Below are positions 1 to 5,344 of a stretch of DNA of 5,999 bases, one piece after another (positions within the stretch are counted from its first letter, which is position 1; each line of letters opens with the position of its first letter). The notes beneath the pieces are model-generated. The model searched no databases. It saw nothing but the letters and a program-made list of their open reading frames with translations, and was not told the origin of the DNA. Origin of the DNA: Gammaproteobacteria bacterium (GTDB taxonomy: Bacteria > Pseudomonadota > Gammaproteobacteria > Pseudomonadales > Halomonadaceae); the NCBI GenBank assembly GCA_023485185.1, contig JAMCZP010000031.1, forward strand, positions 1 to 5,999, in the 5' to 3' direction. The translations under genes were made by a program, and so were the position numbers.

Positions 1-117
1 GGTAATCACCCCAATCAGTGCCGCCATGCCCGCAAAGACCACGGGCTGGATGATCGCATCCAGCCCGCGCTCAATTCGCCGCAGTAGCGTTAACAGCGGT
101 TGAGTCGATGTGGTCAC
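1..117 (-). CDS. dctQ: TRAP transporter small permease (DctQ type), N-terminal part only
   Basis: Only the first 39 codons are inside the window; the gene runs off the left edge. The reading begins VTTSTQPLLTLLRRIERGLD and continues into a hydrophobic stretch (about residues 22-39) that looks like the first membrane helix. This layout, a short polar N-terminus with an arginine-rich amphipathic piece and then a helix, is usual for DctQ small permeases, which join the large DctM permease in the inner membrane to form the sodium-driven TRAP transporter. The GTG start directly abuts the TAA stop of the upstream binding-protein gene (TAAGTG). An AGGAGG ribosome site lies inside that gene's last codons (129-134), 11 bases from the GTG, so the two are probably translationally coupled. 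Identification rests mainly on position after a dctP gene; the visible residues alone are not diagnostic. Confidence 0.8.
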   Translation of the reverse strand, partial: MTTSTQPLLTLLRRIERGLDAIIQPVVFAGMAALIGVIT

Positions 118-1155
118 TTACTGCAGCGCCTCCTGAATGCGTGGCAGGTAATCACCGAACTGCTCGCCGTACTTCTCATAAACCGGTGCTACGGCCGCCT
201 GGAAGGCTTCCATATCTGGGGTTTCGTTAATTTCCATGCCTGCCTCGCTAAGTTCAGCTAGTTGCTCAGCTTCCATAATAGCATTCTGCTCCCTGGCGTG
301 GGCGGAGGCTTCCTTTGCCGCGTCAAGAACGATACTTTGGAGTTCCTCCTGAAGACCGTTCCAGGCAGGTAGGCTCATGATGAAAATCGCCGGCGCATAA
401 ATATGCCGAGTCATGGTGAGGTAATCCTGGGTTTCCGCCAGATTAAAGGCATGGATGGCATTAACCGGATTTTCTTGACCATCAATCGTGCCTTGCTGGA
501 GTGCGGTTAACGCTTCTGTCCAAGCCATGGGAACAGCATTGGCGCCTAGCTCGCGGAAGGTATCAACGTAGACCTCATTCTCGATAACGCGAAGTCTCAA
601 ACCATCGAGATCCTCGGGTGCATTAATCGCATTTCGGCTATTGGTGATATTACGAAATCCGCGTTCCGCGTATGCCAGCCCTTTAAGGTTCACATCTTCC
701 AACTTAGCCAGGATTTCTTGGCCGATCTCGCCATCCAGTACCGAGTAAGCAGCTTCGGAGGTGGGAAACAGAAAAGGTAGTTCAAAGACGGAGAACTCAT
801 CGACGAAATTGGCAACAGGGCCGTTAGTGATGACGCCCATATCCACGGTGCCGATCTGCATACCTTCTAGCAAAGTACGCTCATCACCGAGAGAGGCGTT
901 GGGATAGATCTCAATGGTAACCGCGCCATCAGTTTGTTCGCTGACGAGCTGCTGAAAGCGTTCGGCGGCGATATGGTAAGTGTCTTGGGTATTCACAACG
1001 GTCGCTAAACGCAGGTTGGTAGGGGTTATTTCCTCAGCCTGGGCCATTAACGGTAAACCCAGCAGGCCAGCGCATAGCAAGGTTAGGTTTAACTGTTTGA
1101 ATTTATTTGTATAACAGGATGCAGAGTGAGCGGTAAAACGGGCGCGATTATTCAC
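118..1155 (-). CDS. dctP: TRAP transporter periplasmic solute-binding protein (DctP family), copy 1
   Basis: The 345-residue product is a periplasmic binding protein that would capture an organic acid and deliver it to the DctQM permease. It has an unusually long signal peptide: a basic/polar stretch to about residue 23, a hydrophobic core at 24-37 and a probable cleavage after A40 (AQA/EE). The mature part has family hallmarks: LRLATVVN near 48-55, PNASLGDERTLLEGMQIGTVD at 85-105, AERGFRN with R168, LRLRV with R189, and DGQENPVN at 225-232. R189 aligns with the arginine that salt-bridges the ligand carboxylate in SiaP/DctP proteins, so the ligand is probably a carboxylate. The start is a GTG with AGGAG five bases upstream; an overlapping ATG is followed at once by TGA. 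It heads an operon with dctQ. Hand-counted G+C over 541-720 is 50%, lower than in the paralogous stretch of the second copy. Family is near certain; ligand is unknown. Confidence 0.95.
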   Translation of the reverse strand: MNNRARFTAHSASCYTNKFKQLNLTLLCAGLLGLPLMAQAEEITPTNLRLATVVNTQDTYHIAAERFQQLVSEQTDGAVTIEIYPNASLGDERTLLEGMQIGTVDMGVITNGPVANFVDEFSVFELPFLFPTSEAAYSVLDGEIGQEILAKLEDVNLKGLAYAERGFRNITNSRNAINAPEDLDGLRLRVIENEVYVDTFRELGANAVPMAWTEALTALQQGTIDGQENPVNAIHAFNLAETQDYLTMTRHIYAPAIFIMSLPAWNGLQEELQSIVLDAAKEASAHAREQNAIMEAEQLAELSEAGMEINETPDMEAFQAAVAPVYEKYGEQFGDYLPRIQEALQ

Positions 1156-1167
1156 ATTATCTCCTAG
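1153..1167 (-). promoter_or_regulatory. Ribosome binding site and start-stop overlap at dctP copy 1
   Basis: Reading on the minus strand, AGGAG is followed by ATAATGTGA. The GTG start of the binding-protein gene shares one base with an ATG that is immediately followed by TGA. The ATG lies three bases from the Shine-Dalgarno sequence and the GTG five. GTG is preferred because its frame gives the full signal peptide and the next in-frame Met is only at residue 37, inside that signal. Confidence 0.7.
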
Positions 1168-1200
1168 TGATGGCTGTTCTTATTATCTTGGTGGGCTTCA

Positions 1201-1228
1201 TCTATACCACATCGAACTTATAGGGCAA
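1201..1228 (-). promoter_or_regulatory. Candidate sigma-70 promoter for the dctP-dctQ operon
   Basis: On the minus strand TTGCCC (1228-1223, four of six matches to the -35 box) is separated by 16 bases from TATAGA (1206-1201, four of six matches to the -10 box). TGG before the -10 box provides an extended -10 TG element. Predicted transcription would start near 1194, leaving a leader of about 39 bases before the GTG. An AT-rich stretch (about 1229-1280) lies upstream and could act as an UP element. This is pattern matching only. Confidence 0.4.
1202..1223. promoter_or_regulatory. Inverted repeat CTATA-N12-TATAG within the dctP promoter (possible operator)
   Basis: Perfect five-base arms (1202-1206 and 1219-1223) are separated by 12 bases and span the interval between the proposed -10 and -35 boxes of the dctP promoter. 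A regulator bound here would block or shape transcription of the transporter operon. It does not fit the classic odd-length T-N11-A LysR box exactly, so assignment to the LysR protein of this window is speculative. AT-rich DNA yields such dyads by chance. Confidence 0.25.
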
Positions 1229-1423
1229 ATTACTTATTTTTATTCCACTATTCGCGATAATAATCCAAAAAATCTTTATAGATCTTGGGCTTGAGTGATT
1301 TAAAGGTTAGCGATAGCCTGCAAGCATTGACGATTGATTAACTGCCTTGGAAAGTGATTGTGAGGCTTAGCCGATGGCGAGTCTTACTAACCATGGCAAC
1401 GCCAGCTAAAACAGGAATAACCA

Positions 1424-2815
1424 ATGGATAAGTTGCTTAACGACCTAGTGGCGGTAGTCGGCCCAGAAAACGTGTTGCGCGGTGACGATGTCTCCCAGCG
1501 TAGCGTCGACTGGTTTACCGGAGCGCCTTGTCGTGCCAAGGCCATTGTCAGGCCCCGCAACACTGAACAGCTCAGCAAAGTAATGGCCCTGTGCTACCAG
1601 ACCGACCAGTTGGTAGTGACCCATGGCGGTATGACCGGCATTGTGCACGGTGGTGAAGCCAGCCCTGAGGAATTGGTCGTTTCTCTGGAGCTGATGAACC
1701 AGATCGAAGAGGTAGACCTGGTTGGCTCTACCATTCAGGTTCAGGCCGGGGTAACGCTCCAGCGGGTGCAGGAAGCCGCAGCGGAGATCGATATGCAGTT
1801 TCCCCTCGACCTTGGCGCCCGGGGCTCGTGCACCATTGGCGGCAATATCGCCACCAATGCGGGCGGAATACGGGTCATCCGCTACGGCATGATGCGACAA
1901 CAAGTGCTGGGGCTGGAAGCCGTACTCAGCGACGGCACCGTGGTCAGCTCGCTGAACAAAATGCTCAAGAACAACGCAGGCTACGACCTCAAACAGCTAT
2001 TTATCGGTAGCGAAGGTACCCTGGGTATCGTCACCCGCGCCGTGCTCCGGCTGCAGCCGCATATGCCCAGCGAGCAAACCGCGCTGGTGGCGGTGCCCTC
2101 CTTCGATGCCCTGACCCAGCTGTTGCGCAAGGTCTCCCAACAGCTCGCCAATAGCCTGAGCGCCTTCGAGGCGTTGTGGAATAGCCACTACAAGCTGGTG
2201 ACCACCGAGAGCGGCAAGCACTCGCCCCCATTGGCCGATGACTCGCCTTTTTACGCGATTATCGAAACCCTGGGCCTGGATGACAGCCAGGATGCGGAGC
2301 ACTTCGCCGAGATGCTTGAAAATGCCATGGAGGACGGCTTGATCACCGATGCCGTGCTAGCCAGCTCCGGTGCCCAGCGCCAGGGCATCTGGGCGATCCG
2401 TGAAGATATTGAAGTGCTGGTGAAAGAACTGAAGCCGATGTTCTCCTATGACGTCAGTCTGCCGATCCCGCAAATGGACGCCTACGTTGCTACCCTGGAG
2501 CAGAACCTCAAGGCGCAGTTCCCCGAAACAGGTAAAATGATCGTGTTCGGCCATCTGGGCGATGGAAATCTGCACATTATGATCACGGTGCGCGACGACA
2601 GCCCGCAAAGCCGCCGCCAAGTCGAGCAACTGGTTTACTCTCCGCTACAAGAGTACGCCGGCTCGATCTCTGCCGAGCACGGCATCGGGCTCGAAAAGCG
2701 CGACTATCTCAGCATTTCCCGCTCCAGCGAAGAGATCGCTTTAATGAAGCGTATGAAGGTCGCTCTGGATCCCAAGCTGCTGTTAAACCGCGGCAAAGTC
2801 GTGACGGTGGAGTGA
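1424..2815 (+). CDS. FAD-linked 2-hydroxyacid dehydrogenase (GlcD / D-2-hydroxyglutarate dehydrogenase-like)
   Basis: The 463-residue product belongs to the VAO/PCMH flavoprotein superfamily, FAD_binding_4 followed by the FAD-oxidase C domain. Such enzymes oxidise 2-hydroxyacids such as D-lactate, glycolate or D-2-hydroxyglutarate to 2-oxoacids and pass electrons to an acceptor or the respiratory chain. The FAD domain covers about residues 37-212, with HGGMTG (67-72), IGGNIATNAGG (138-148), VIRYGM (151-156) and GSEGTLGIVT (195-204). The C domain has IREDI (R326), FGHLGDGNLH (H377, N382, H384) and AEHGIGLEKRDYL (E418, H419), matching the metal and catalytic residues of the D-2-hydroxyglutarate enzymes. 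Positions corresponding to substrate-binding Thr390 and Lys401 of human D2HGDH appear to be E330 and S341, so the substrate may differ. The ATG is preceded by AGGA at seven bases. Length is normal and no signal peptide is present. It is transcribed away from the transporter genes. Family is secure; substrate is not. Confidence 0.93.
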   Translation: MDKLLNDLVAVVGPENVLRGDDVSQRSVDWFTGAPCRAKAIVRPRNTEQLSKVMALCYQTDQLVVTHGGMTGIVHGGEASPEELVVSLELMNQIEEVDLVGSTIQVQAGVTLQRVQEAAAEIDMQFPLDLGARGSCTIGGNIATNAGGIRVIRYGMMRQQVLGLEAVLSDGTVVSSLNKMLKNNAGYDLKQLFIGSEGTLGIVTRAVLRLQPHMPSEQTALVAVPSFDALTQLLRKVSQQLANSLSAFEALWNSHYKLVTTESGKHSPPLADDSPFYAIIETLGLDDSQDAEHFAEMLENAMEDGLITDAVLASSGAQRQGIWAIREDIEVLVKELKPMFSYDVSLPIPQMDAYVATLEQNLKAQFPETGKMIVFGHLGDGNLHIMITVRDDSPQSRRQVEQLVYSPLQEYAGSISAEHGIGLEKRDYLSISRSSEEIALMKRMKVALDPKLLLNRGKVVTVE

Positions 2816-2819
2816 GTTT

Positions 2820-2841
2820 GGCGGTTTGGCTATAGACCGCC
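2820..2841. terminator. Hairpin between convergent genes (possible weak bidirectional terminator)
   Basis: GGCGGT at 2820-2825 pairs with ACCGCC at 2836-2841 around a ten-base loop. It lies in the 14-base gap between the dehydrogenase stop (2813-2815) and the LysR stop (2830-2832) and extends over the end of lysR. An alternative small stem, CCGCC/GGCGG, follows at 2838-2850. There is no T-tract on either strand, so it is not a standard intrinsic terminator; its position between two converging genes is the main reason to note it. Confidence 0.35.
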
Positions 2842-3795
2842 CAGGGCGGAGGGGGCTGGTGTTATCAGTGCCCTGGTGAGTTGCCGCAACCAGTGGATGC
2901 CCGCATCGTGATCCTTCCTTTCATCCCAGCACAGGCAGACTTTGAACGCTGGGACGTCCAGGGGCAGGGCGTAGAACTTCAGGCTATTGTTGCGGCAAAT
3001 AACCCTGGCCGCGCTCTCTGTCACCACGCAGAGCAGCGTTGTGGATGCCAATATTTCCTGCAATGGGTTGATGTAGGGCGTCTTGGCGACGATTTTACGC
3101 TCCAATCCCAGCTCCCGCAGCTTTTCATTGATGAGCAGCGGGCTGTCCTCGCGATGGGATAGAGCGACCTGGGGGGAGTTTAAAAACGCCTCAAGGGTGA
3201 TGGCGCTACCCTCACCATGAAAGCTGGCATCGCCCACACAGCCAATCACATCGTCAAACAGGTACTCATGGTGAGCGGTGAGCGGCAGGGTTTCGAGCTG
3301 CACTACCGCCAAGTCGATATCGTGCTCTTGCAGAACCTGCTGGGCGCCTTCTGCGCTTGCGATGCGCGTGGAGAGCATGTTGAAACACACCTCGGGGGCG
3401 TGTTCCAAGCAGTGCTGGATAAGCTTGGGTTGCAGCTGTTGGCTGACATAGTCCACCAGGCTGACACGAAACTCCCGCTTCGATGTGGTGGGAGAAAACT
3501 CGCTGTTGCTGTGAACCGCCTGATCAAGATAGAACAGCCCTTTGGCTACAGCGGCATCCATCTGCCGGGCAAGCGGGGTGGGCTGCATGCCGTCCAGCGT
3601 CTTGATGAACAGAGGGTCATCCATTAACAGGCGCAGCTTTTTCAGCGAGTGGCTGACCGCCGGTTGCGTCAGGCAGAGCGCCTCTGCGGTCAGCGTCAAA
3701 CTCCTTTTCCAATAAAGCGTGTGAAAGACCAATAGTAAATTGAGATTTATCTTATTGAGTCTATTCGCCAGCTTCGTATGGGGGGTGTCAGCCAT
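2830..3795 (-). CDS. LysR-type transcriptional regulator
   Basis: The 321-residue product is a LysR-family DNA-binding regulator. The N-terminal winged helix-turn-helix is clear: LNLLLVFHTLYWKRSLTLTA leads into AEALCLTQPAVSHSLKKLR (about 37-55), with the typical alanine, TQPAVS and LR spacing, followed by DDPLFIKT and PTPLA (73-77). Residues from about 107 to 305 form the usual two-lobed effector-binding domain, which would sense a small molecule. The ATG at 3795 has only a weak AAGAGAA-like ribosome site. It lies 26 bases after the second dctP gene on the same strand, so the two may be cotranscribed, and it converges with the dehydrogenase gene. LysR proteins usually control a neighbouring divergent gene; here there is none directly divergent. 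Likely targets are the 1156-1423 region and the dctP copy 2 promoter, by inference from proximity only. The effector is unknown. Confidence 0.93.
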   Translation of the reverse strand: MADTPHTKLANRLNKINLNLLLVFHTLYWKRSLTLTAEALCLTQPAVSHSLKKLRLLMDDPLFIKTLDGMQPTPLARQMDAAVAKGLFYLDQAVHSNSEFSPTTSKREFRVSLVDYVSQQLQPKLIQHCLEHAPEVCFNMLSTRIASAEGAQQVLQEHDIDLAVVQLETLPLTAHHEYLFDDVIGCVGDASFHGEGSAITLEAFLNSPQVALSHREDSPLLINEKLRELGLERKIVAKTPYINPLQEILASTTLLCVVTESAARVICRNNSLKFYALPLDVPAFKVCLCWDERKDHDAGIHWLRQLTRALITPAPSALGGL

Positions 3796-3821
3796 CAGGC
3801 GATTCTCTTGTTGCGGGTGAG

Positions 3822-4817
3822 TTACTGAAGCGCCTCCTGAATGCGCGGCAGGTAATCACCGAACTGCTCGCCGTACTTCTCATACACCGGCGCCACGGCC
3901 GCCTGGAAAGCTTCCATGTCCGGGGTTTCGTTGATCTCCATACCTGCATCGCGCAGAGCTTGTAGCTGCTCAGCTTCCATCTCCGCATTCACTTGGCGCT
4001 CATGCTCGGCGGCTTCCTGGGCTGCCGCTAGCAGTACTTCCTGGGCGTTTTCAGGCAGTTGGTTCCAGGCGGGCATACCCATGACAAAAATTGCCGGGGC
4101 ATAGGTGTGGCGCGAAAGAGTCATGTAGCTTTGGGTTTCATCCAGGTTGAACGAGTGAATCACGTTTACTGGATTTTCCTGGCCGTCGATGGTGCCCTGT
4201 TGCATGGCGGTGAGCGCTTCTGTCCACGCCATGGGAATGGCGTTGGCGCCCAGCTCGCGGAAGGTATCGGTGTAAACCGGATTTTCCATGACGCGAATGC
4301 GTAGGCCGTCCAGATCTTCCGGCGAGTTTACGGCGCGCTCGCTGTTGGTCAGGTTACGGAAACCGCGTTCGGCGTAGGCCATACCTTTCAGGTTTACCTC
4401 AGAAAGCTTGTCGAGCAGTTCCTGGCCGATCTCGCCATCAAGAACTTGGTAAGCGGCTTCCGGGGAGGGGAACAGGAACGGCAGTTCAAATACCGCCATC
4501 TCTTCGACAAAGTTGGCTACCGGCCCGTTGGTGATCACGCCCATATCGACAGTGCCAATCTGCATGCCTTCCAGCAGCGTGCGCTCGTCACCCAGTGAGG
4601 CGTTAGGGTAGATATCGATGCTCACCTTGCCGTCGGTACGCTCTTCCACCAGCTCTTCAAATTTGGTGGCAGCGATGTGGAAACCATCCTGCTCATTGAC
4701 CACATGGGCCAGGCGCAGAGTAACGGGGTCCATATCAGCAAAATCGTTGGCGTTCGCGGCGCTCACCAGCGCCAGTGAGATACCCAGTGCCAGCGTGCTA
4801 CGTGCAAATATTTTCAT
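3822..4817 (-). CDS. dctP: TRAP transporter periplasmic solute-binding protein (DctP family), copy 2, without adjacent permease
   Basis: The 331-residue product is a second DctP-type binding protein, by eye about three quarters identical to the one at 118-1155 over the mature part. The frame stays open up to 4865, but the start at 4817 is chosen because it gives a clean signal peptide, MKIFARSTLALGISLALVSA, with cleavage likely after A23 (ANA/ND), and a GGGA ribosome site ten bases upstream. Key residues are shared with copy 1: AERGFRN with R154, LRIRV with R175 (the expected carboxylate-binding arginine) and DGQENPVN (211-218). The last 41 residues are identical in both copies. Unlike copy 1, no dctQ or dctM follows; a LysR gene comes next, although the AGGAGG that serves dctQ in copy 1 is still present at 3833-3838. 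It may feed the permease beginning at the left edge, or act as a sensor component. Hand-counted G+C over 4201-4440 is 59%. Confidence 0.95.
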   Translation of the reverse strand: MKIFARSTLALGISLALVSAANANDFADMDPVTLRLAHVVNEQDGFHIAATKFEELVEERTDGKVSIDIYPNASLGDERTLLEGMQIGTVDMGVITNGPVANFVEEMAVFELPFLFPSPEAAYQVLDGEIGQELLDKLSEVNLKGMAYAERGFRNLTNSERAVNSPEDLDGLRIRVMENPVYTDTFRELGANAIPMAWTEALTAMQQGTIDGQENPVNVIHSFNLDETQSYMTLSRHTYAPAIFVMGMPAWNQLPENAQEVLLAAAQEAAEHERQVNAEMEAEQLQALRDAGMEINETPDMEAFQAAVAPVYEKYGEQFGDYLPRIQEALQ

Positions 4818-4860
4818 TTTATTATGTTCCCAATGGACTAAGGTGCAGAAGTGCTCCCAA

Positions 4861-4890
4861 AGCATGCACTACAGCAGGGAAAACGGTCAA
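4861..4890 (-). promoter_or_regulatory. Weak candidate promoter for dctP copy 2
   Basis: On the minus strand TTGACC (4890-4885) is a five-of-six match to the -35 box. It is followed after 18 bases by CATGCT (4866-4861), only a three-of-six match to the -10 box. It faces the second binding-protein gene and lies back to back with the tRNA promoter. The poor -10 box is compatible with an activator-dependent promoter, but nothing proves that. Confidence 0.25.
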
Positions 4891-4916
4891 TCGAACAAGC
4901 CTGCAAAACCGCTTCC

Positions 4917-4932
4917 CGGCTGGACACAGCCG
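4917..4932. repeat. Six-base-pair inverted repeat overlapping the tRNA promoter -35 box
   Basis: CGGCTG-GACA-CAGCCG is a perfect six-base-pair palindrome with a four-base loop. It contains the TGGACA -35 box of the tRNA promoter. It could be a protein-binding site in the divergent region between the second dctP gene and the tRNA gene, or a chance GC-rich dyad. Confidence 0.35.
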
Positions 4933-4949
4933 CCCCGCACGGTTACGAT
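4921..4949 (+). promoter_or_regulatory. Sigma-70 promoter for the tRNA-Arg gene
   Basis: TGGACA (4921-4926, five of six matches) and TACGAT (4944-4949, four of six matches) are separated by the optimal 17 bases. Predicted transcription starts near 4956, only about six bases before the mature tRNA 5' end. The sequence after the -10 box is GC-rich (CGCACCC), resembling the discriminator of stringently controlled stable-RNA promoters in gammaproteobacteria. Confidence 0.65.
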
Positions 4950-4961
4950 ACGCACCCACAA

Positions 4962-5038
4962 GCGCCCGTAGCTCAGTTGGATAGAGTATCGGCCTCCGAA
5001 GCCGAGGGTCGCAGGTTCAATTCCTGCCGGGCGCGCCA
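4962..5038 (+). tRNA. tRNA-Arg (anticodon CCG)
   Basis: A complete 77-base tRNA folds by eye. The seven-pair acceptor stem is GCGCCCG with CGGGCGC. The D arm starts GCTC and includes a G-U closing pair with GAGT. The anticodon stem TCGGC/GCCGA carries the loop CTCCGAA with anticodon CCG, reading the CGG arginine codon. The variable loop is GGGTC, and the T arm is GCAGG/CCTGC with loop TTCAATT. The discriminator base G and the CCA end are encoded, as usual in gammaproteobacteria. The sequence closely resembles the E. coli tRNA-Arg(CCG) gene from memory. It is monocistronic, with its own promoter and terminator. No repeat of its 3' end, which would mark an island attachment site, was found inside this window. 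Confidence 0.97.
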
Positions 5039-5050
5039 AATATTAGAAAA

Positions 5051-5083
5051 GGGGCCTGCGAGAGATCGTGGGCCCCCTTTTTT
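5051..5083 (+). terminator. Intrinsic terminator of the tRNA-Arg gene
   Basis: GGGGCC (5051-5056) pairs with GGCCCC (5071-5076). The stem continues through two G-U wobbles and CGA/TCG to a GAGA tetraloop at 5062-5065, giving an unbroken 11-pair hairpin. One C and six T follow (5078-5083). It begins 13 bases after the tRNA CCA end, so this is a textbook rho-independent terminator for that gene. Confidence 0.93.
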
Positions 5084-5119
5084 GTACCCGAATATCTTAT
5101 GCCACTGTGCCAATTTTAT

Positions 5120-5138
5120 CCTACGCTATAATAGTAGG
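5120..5138. promoter_or_regulatory. Perfect -10 box inside an inverted repeat
   Basis: CCTAC (5120-5124) and GTAGG (5134-5138) flank nine bases that include TATAAT on the plus strand (5127-5132). The arms could form a hairpin or an operator centred on the -10 box. No convincing -35 hexamer is present at 16-18 bases upstream, so promoter activity is uncertain. Confidence 0.3.
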
Positions 5139-5303
5139 TGTCCTCAGCGTGTAATACAGTACAATGCAATGACCATGGTAAGACCTGAATTTAACTAACT
5201 AAGCGCAGCACTTTTGGGAAACATCGGCGCATCAGCCTATTTTTTGGTTTTATTAGTATCATCCTGGTATAAGCGGTATGAGTCGCAAATTTTTCTTTTG
5301 ATT

Positions 5304-5325
5304 AAGAGTTAAAAACTCTTTTGTT
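5304..5325 (+). terminator. Seven-pair hairpin with weak T-rich tail
   Basis: AAGAGTT (5304-5310) pairs with AACTCTT (5314-5320) around an AAA loop, and TTGTT follows on the plus strand. The stem is AT-rich and the tail interrupted, so termination would be weak. On the minus strand, where it lies 25 to 41 bases past the AmiS/UreI stop, the bases after the stem are A-rich rather than T-rich. It therefore fits a rightward transcript better, though it could still protect the 3' end of the leftward mRNA. Confidence 0.35.
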
Positions 5326-5344
5326 AGGAAGTCTTTTTTGAAAA

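Larger units (their letters stand above)
1156..1423. other. Divergent intergenic region between dctP and the FAD dehydrogenase gene
   Basis: These 268 bases separate two genes pointing away from each other, so the region should hold promoters for both and is the natural place for a shared regulator to bind. The left part (about 1200-1280) is AT-rich and contains the proposed dctP promoter and dyad. For the rightward gene I found only a TTGACG at 1327-1332 with no convincing -10 box at proper spacing. No sigma-54 type -24/-12 element was recognised on either strand. A 12-codon open frame starting at ATG 1393 overlaps the dehydrogenase start but has no good ribosome site. Confidence 0.6.
5084..5344. 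other. AT-rich intergenic region between tRNA terminator and the AmiS/UreI gene
   Basis: These 261 bases contain no coding frame I can support. They hold a perfect TATAAT at 5127-5132 flanked by the inverted repeat CCTAC/GTAGG. Three GTAT words occur within 5256-5279, and T-rich runs lie around 5241-5254 and 5334-5339. A seven-pair hairpin is at 5304-5320. A transcript from the TATAAT to the hairpin would be about 180 bases, the size of a small RNA, but no good -35 box precedes it. Confidence 0.5.

Noticed and set aside
1393..1431. Twelve-codon open frame (MATPAKTGITNG) overlapping the start of the dehydrogenase gene
   Set aside because: It has no good ribosome site at proper spacing and no leader-peptide features such as repeated codons or an attenuator hairpin.
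1445..1903. Long minus-strand open frame inside the dehydrogenase gene
   Set aside because: It is antisense to a well-conserved gene in GC-rich DNA and shows no recognisable protein features.
3217..3627. Plus-strand open frame of 136 codons opposite the LysR gene
   Set aside because: The minus-strand frame has an unmistakable LysR helix-turn-helix; this frame is its antisense shadow.
4818..4865. A 16-residue upstream extension of dctP copy 2, starting at an ATG at 4865
   Set aside because: The extension places polar and acidic residues before a clean signal peptide that starts at the internal Met at 4817, and that Met has its own ribosome site.
4851..5198. Plus-strand open frame of 115 codons running through the tRNA gene
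   Set aside because: It reads across the tRNA and its terminator, so it is an artefact of open frames over a structural RNA gene.
5256..5279. Three GTAT words spaced 10-11 bases apart
   Set aside because: The words are four bases long in AT-rich DNA with no conserved flanks; chance is the simplest explanation and this is not a CRISPR or iteron array.
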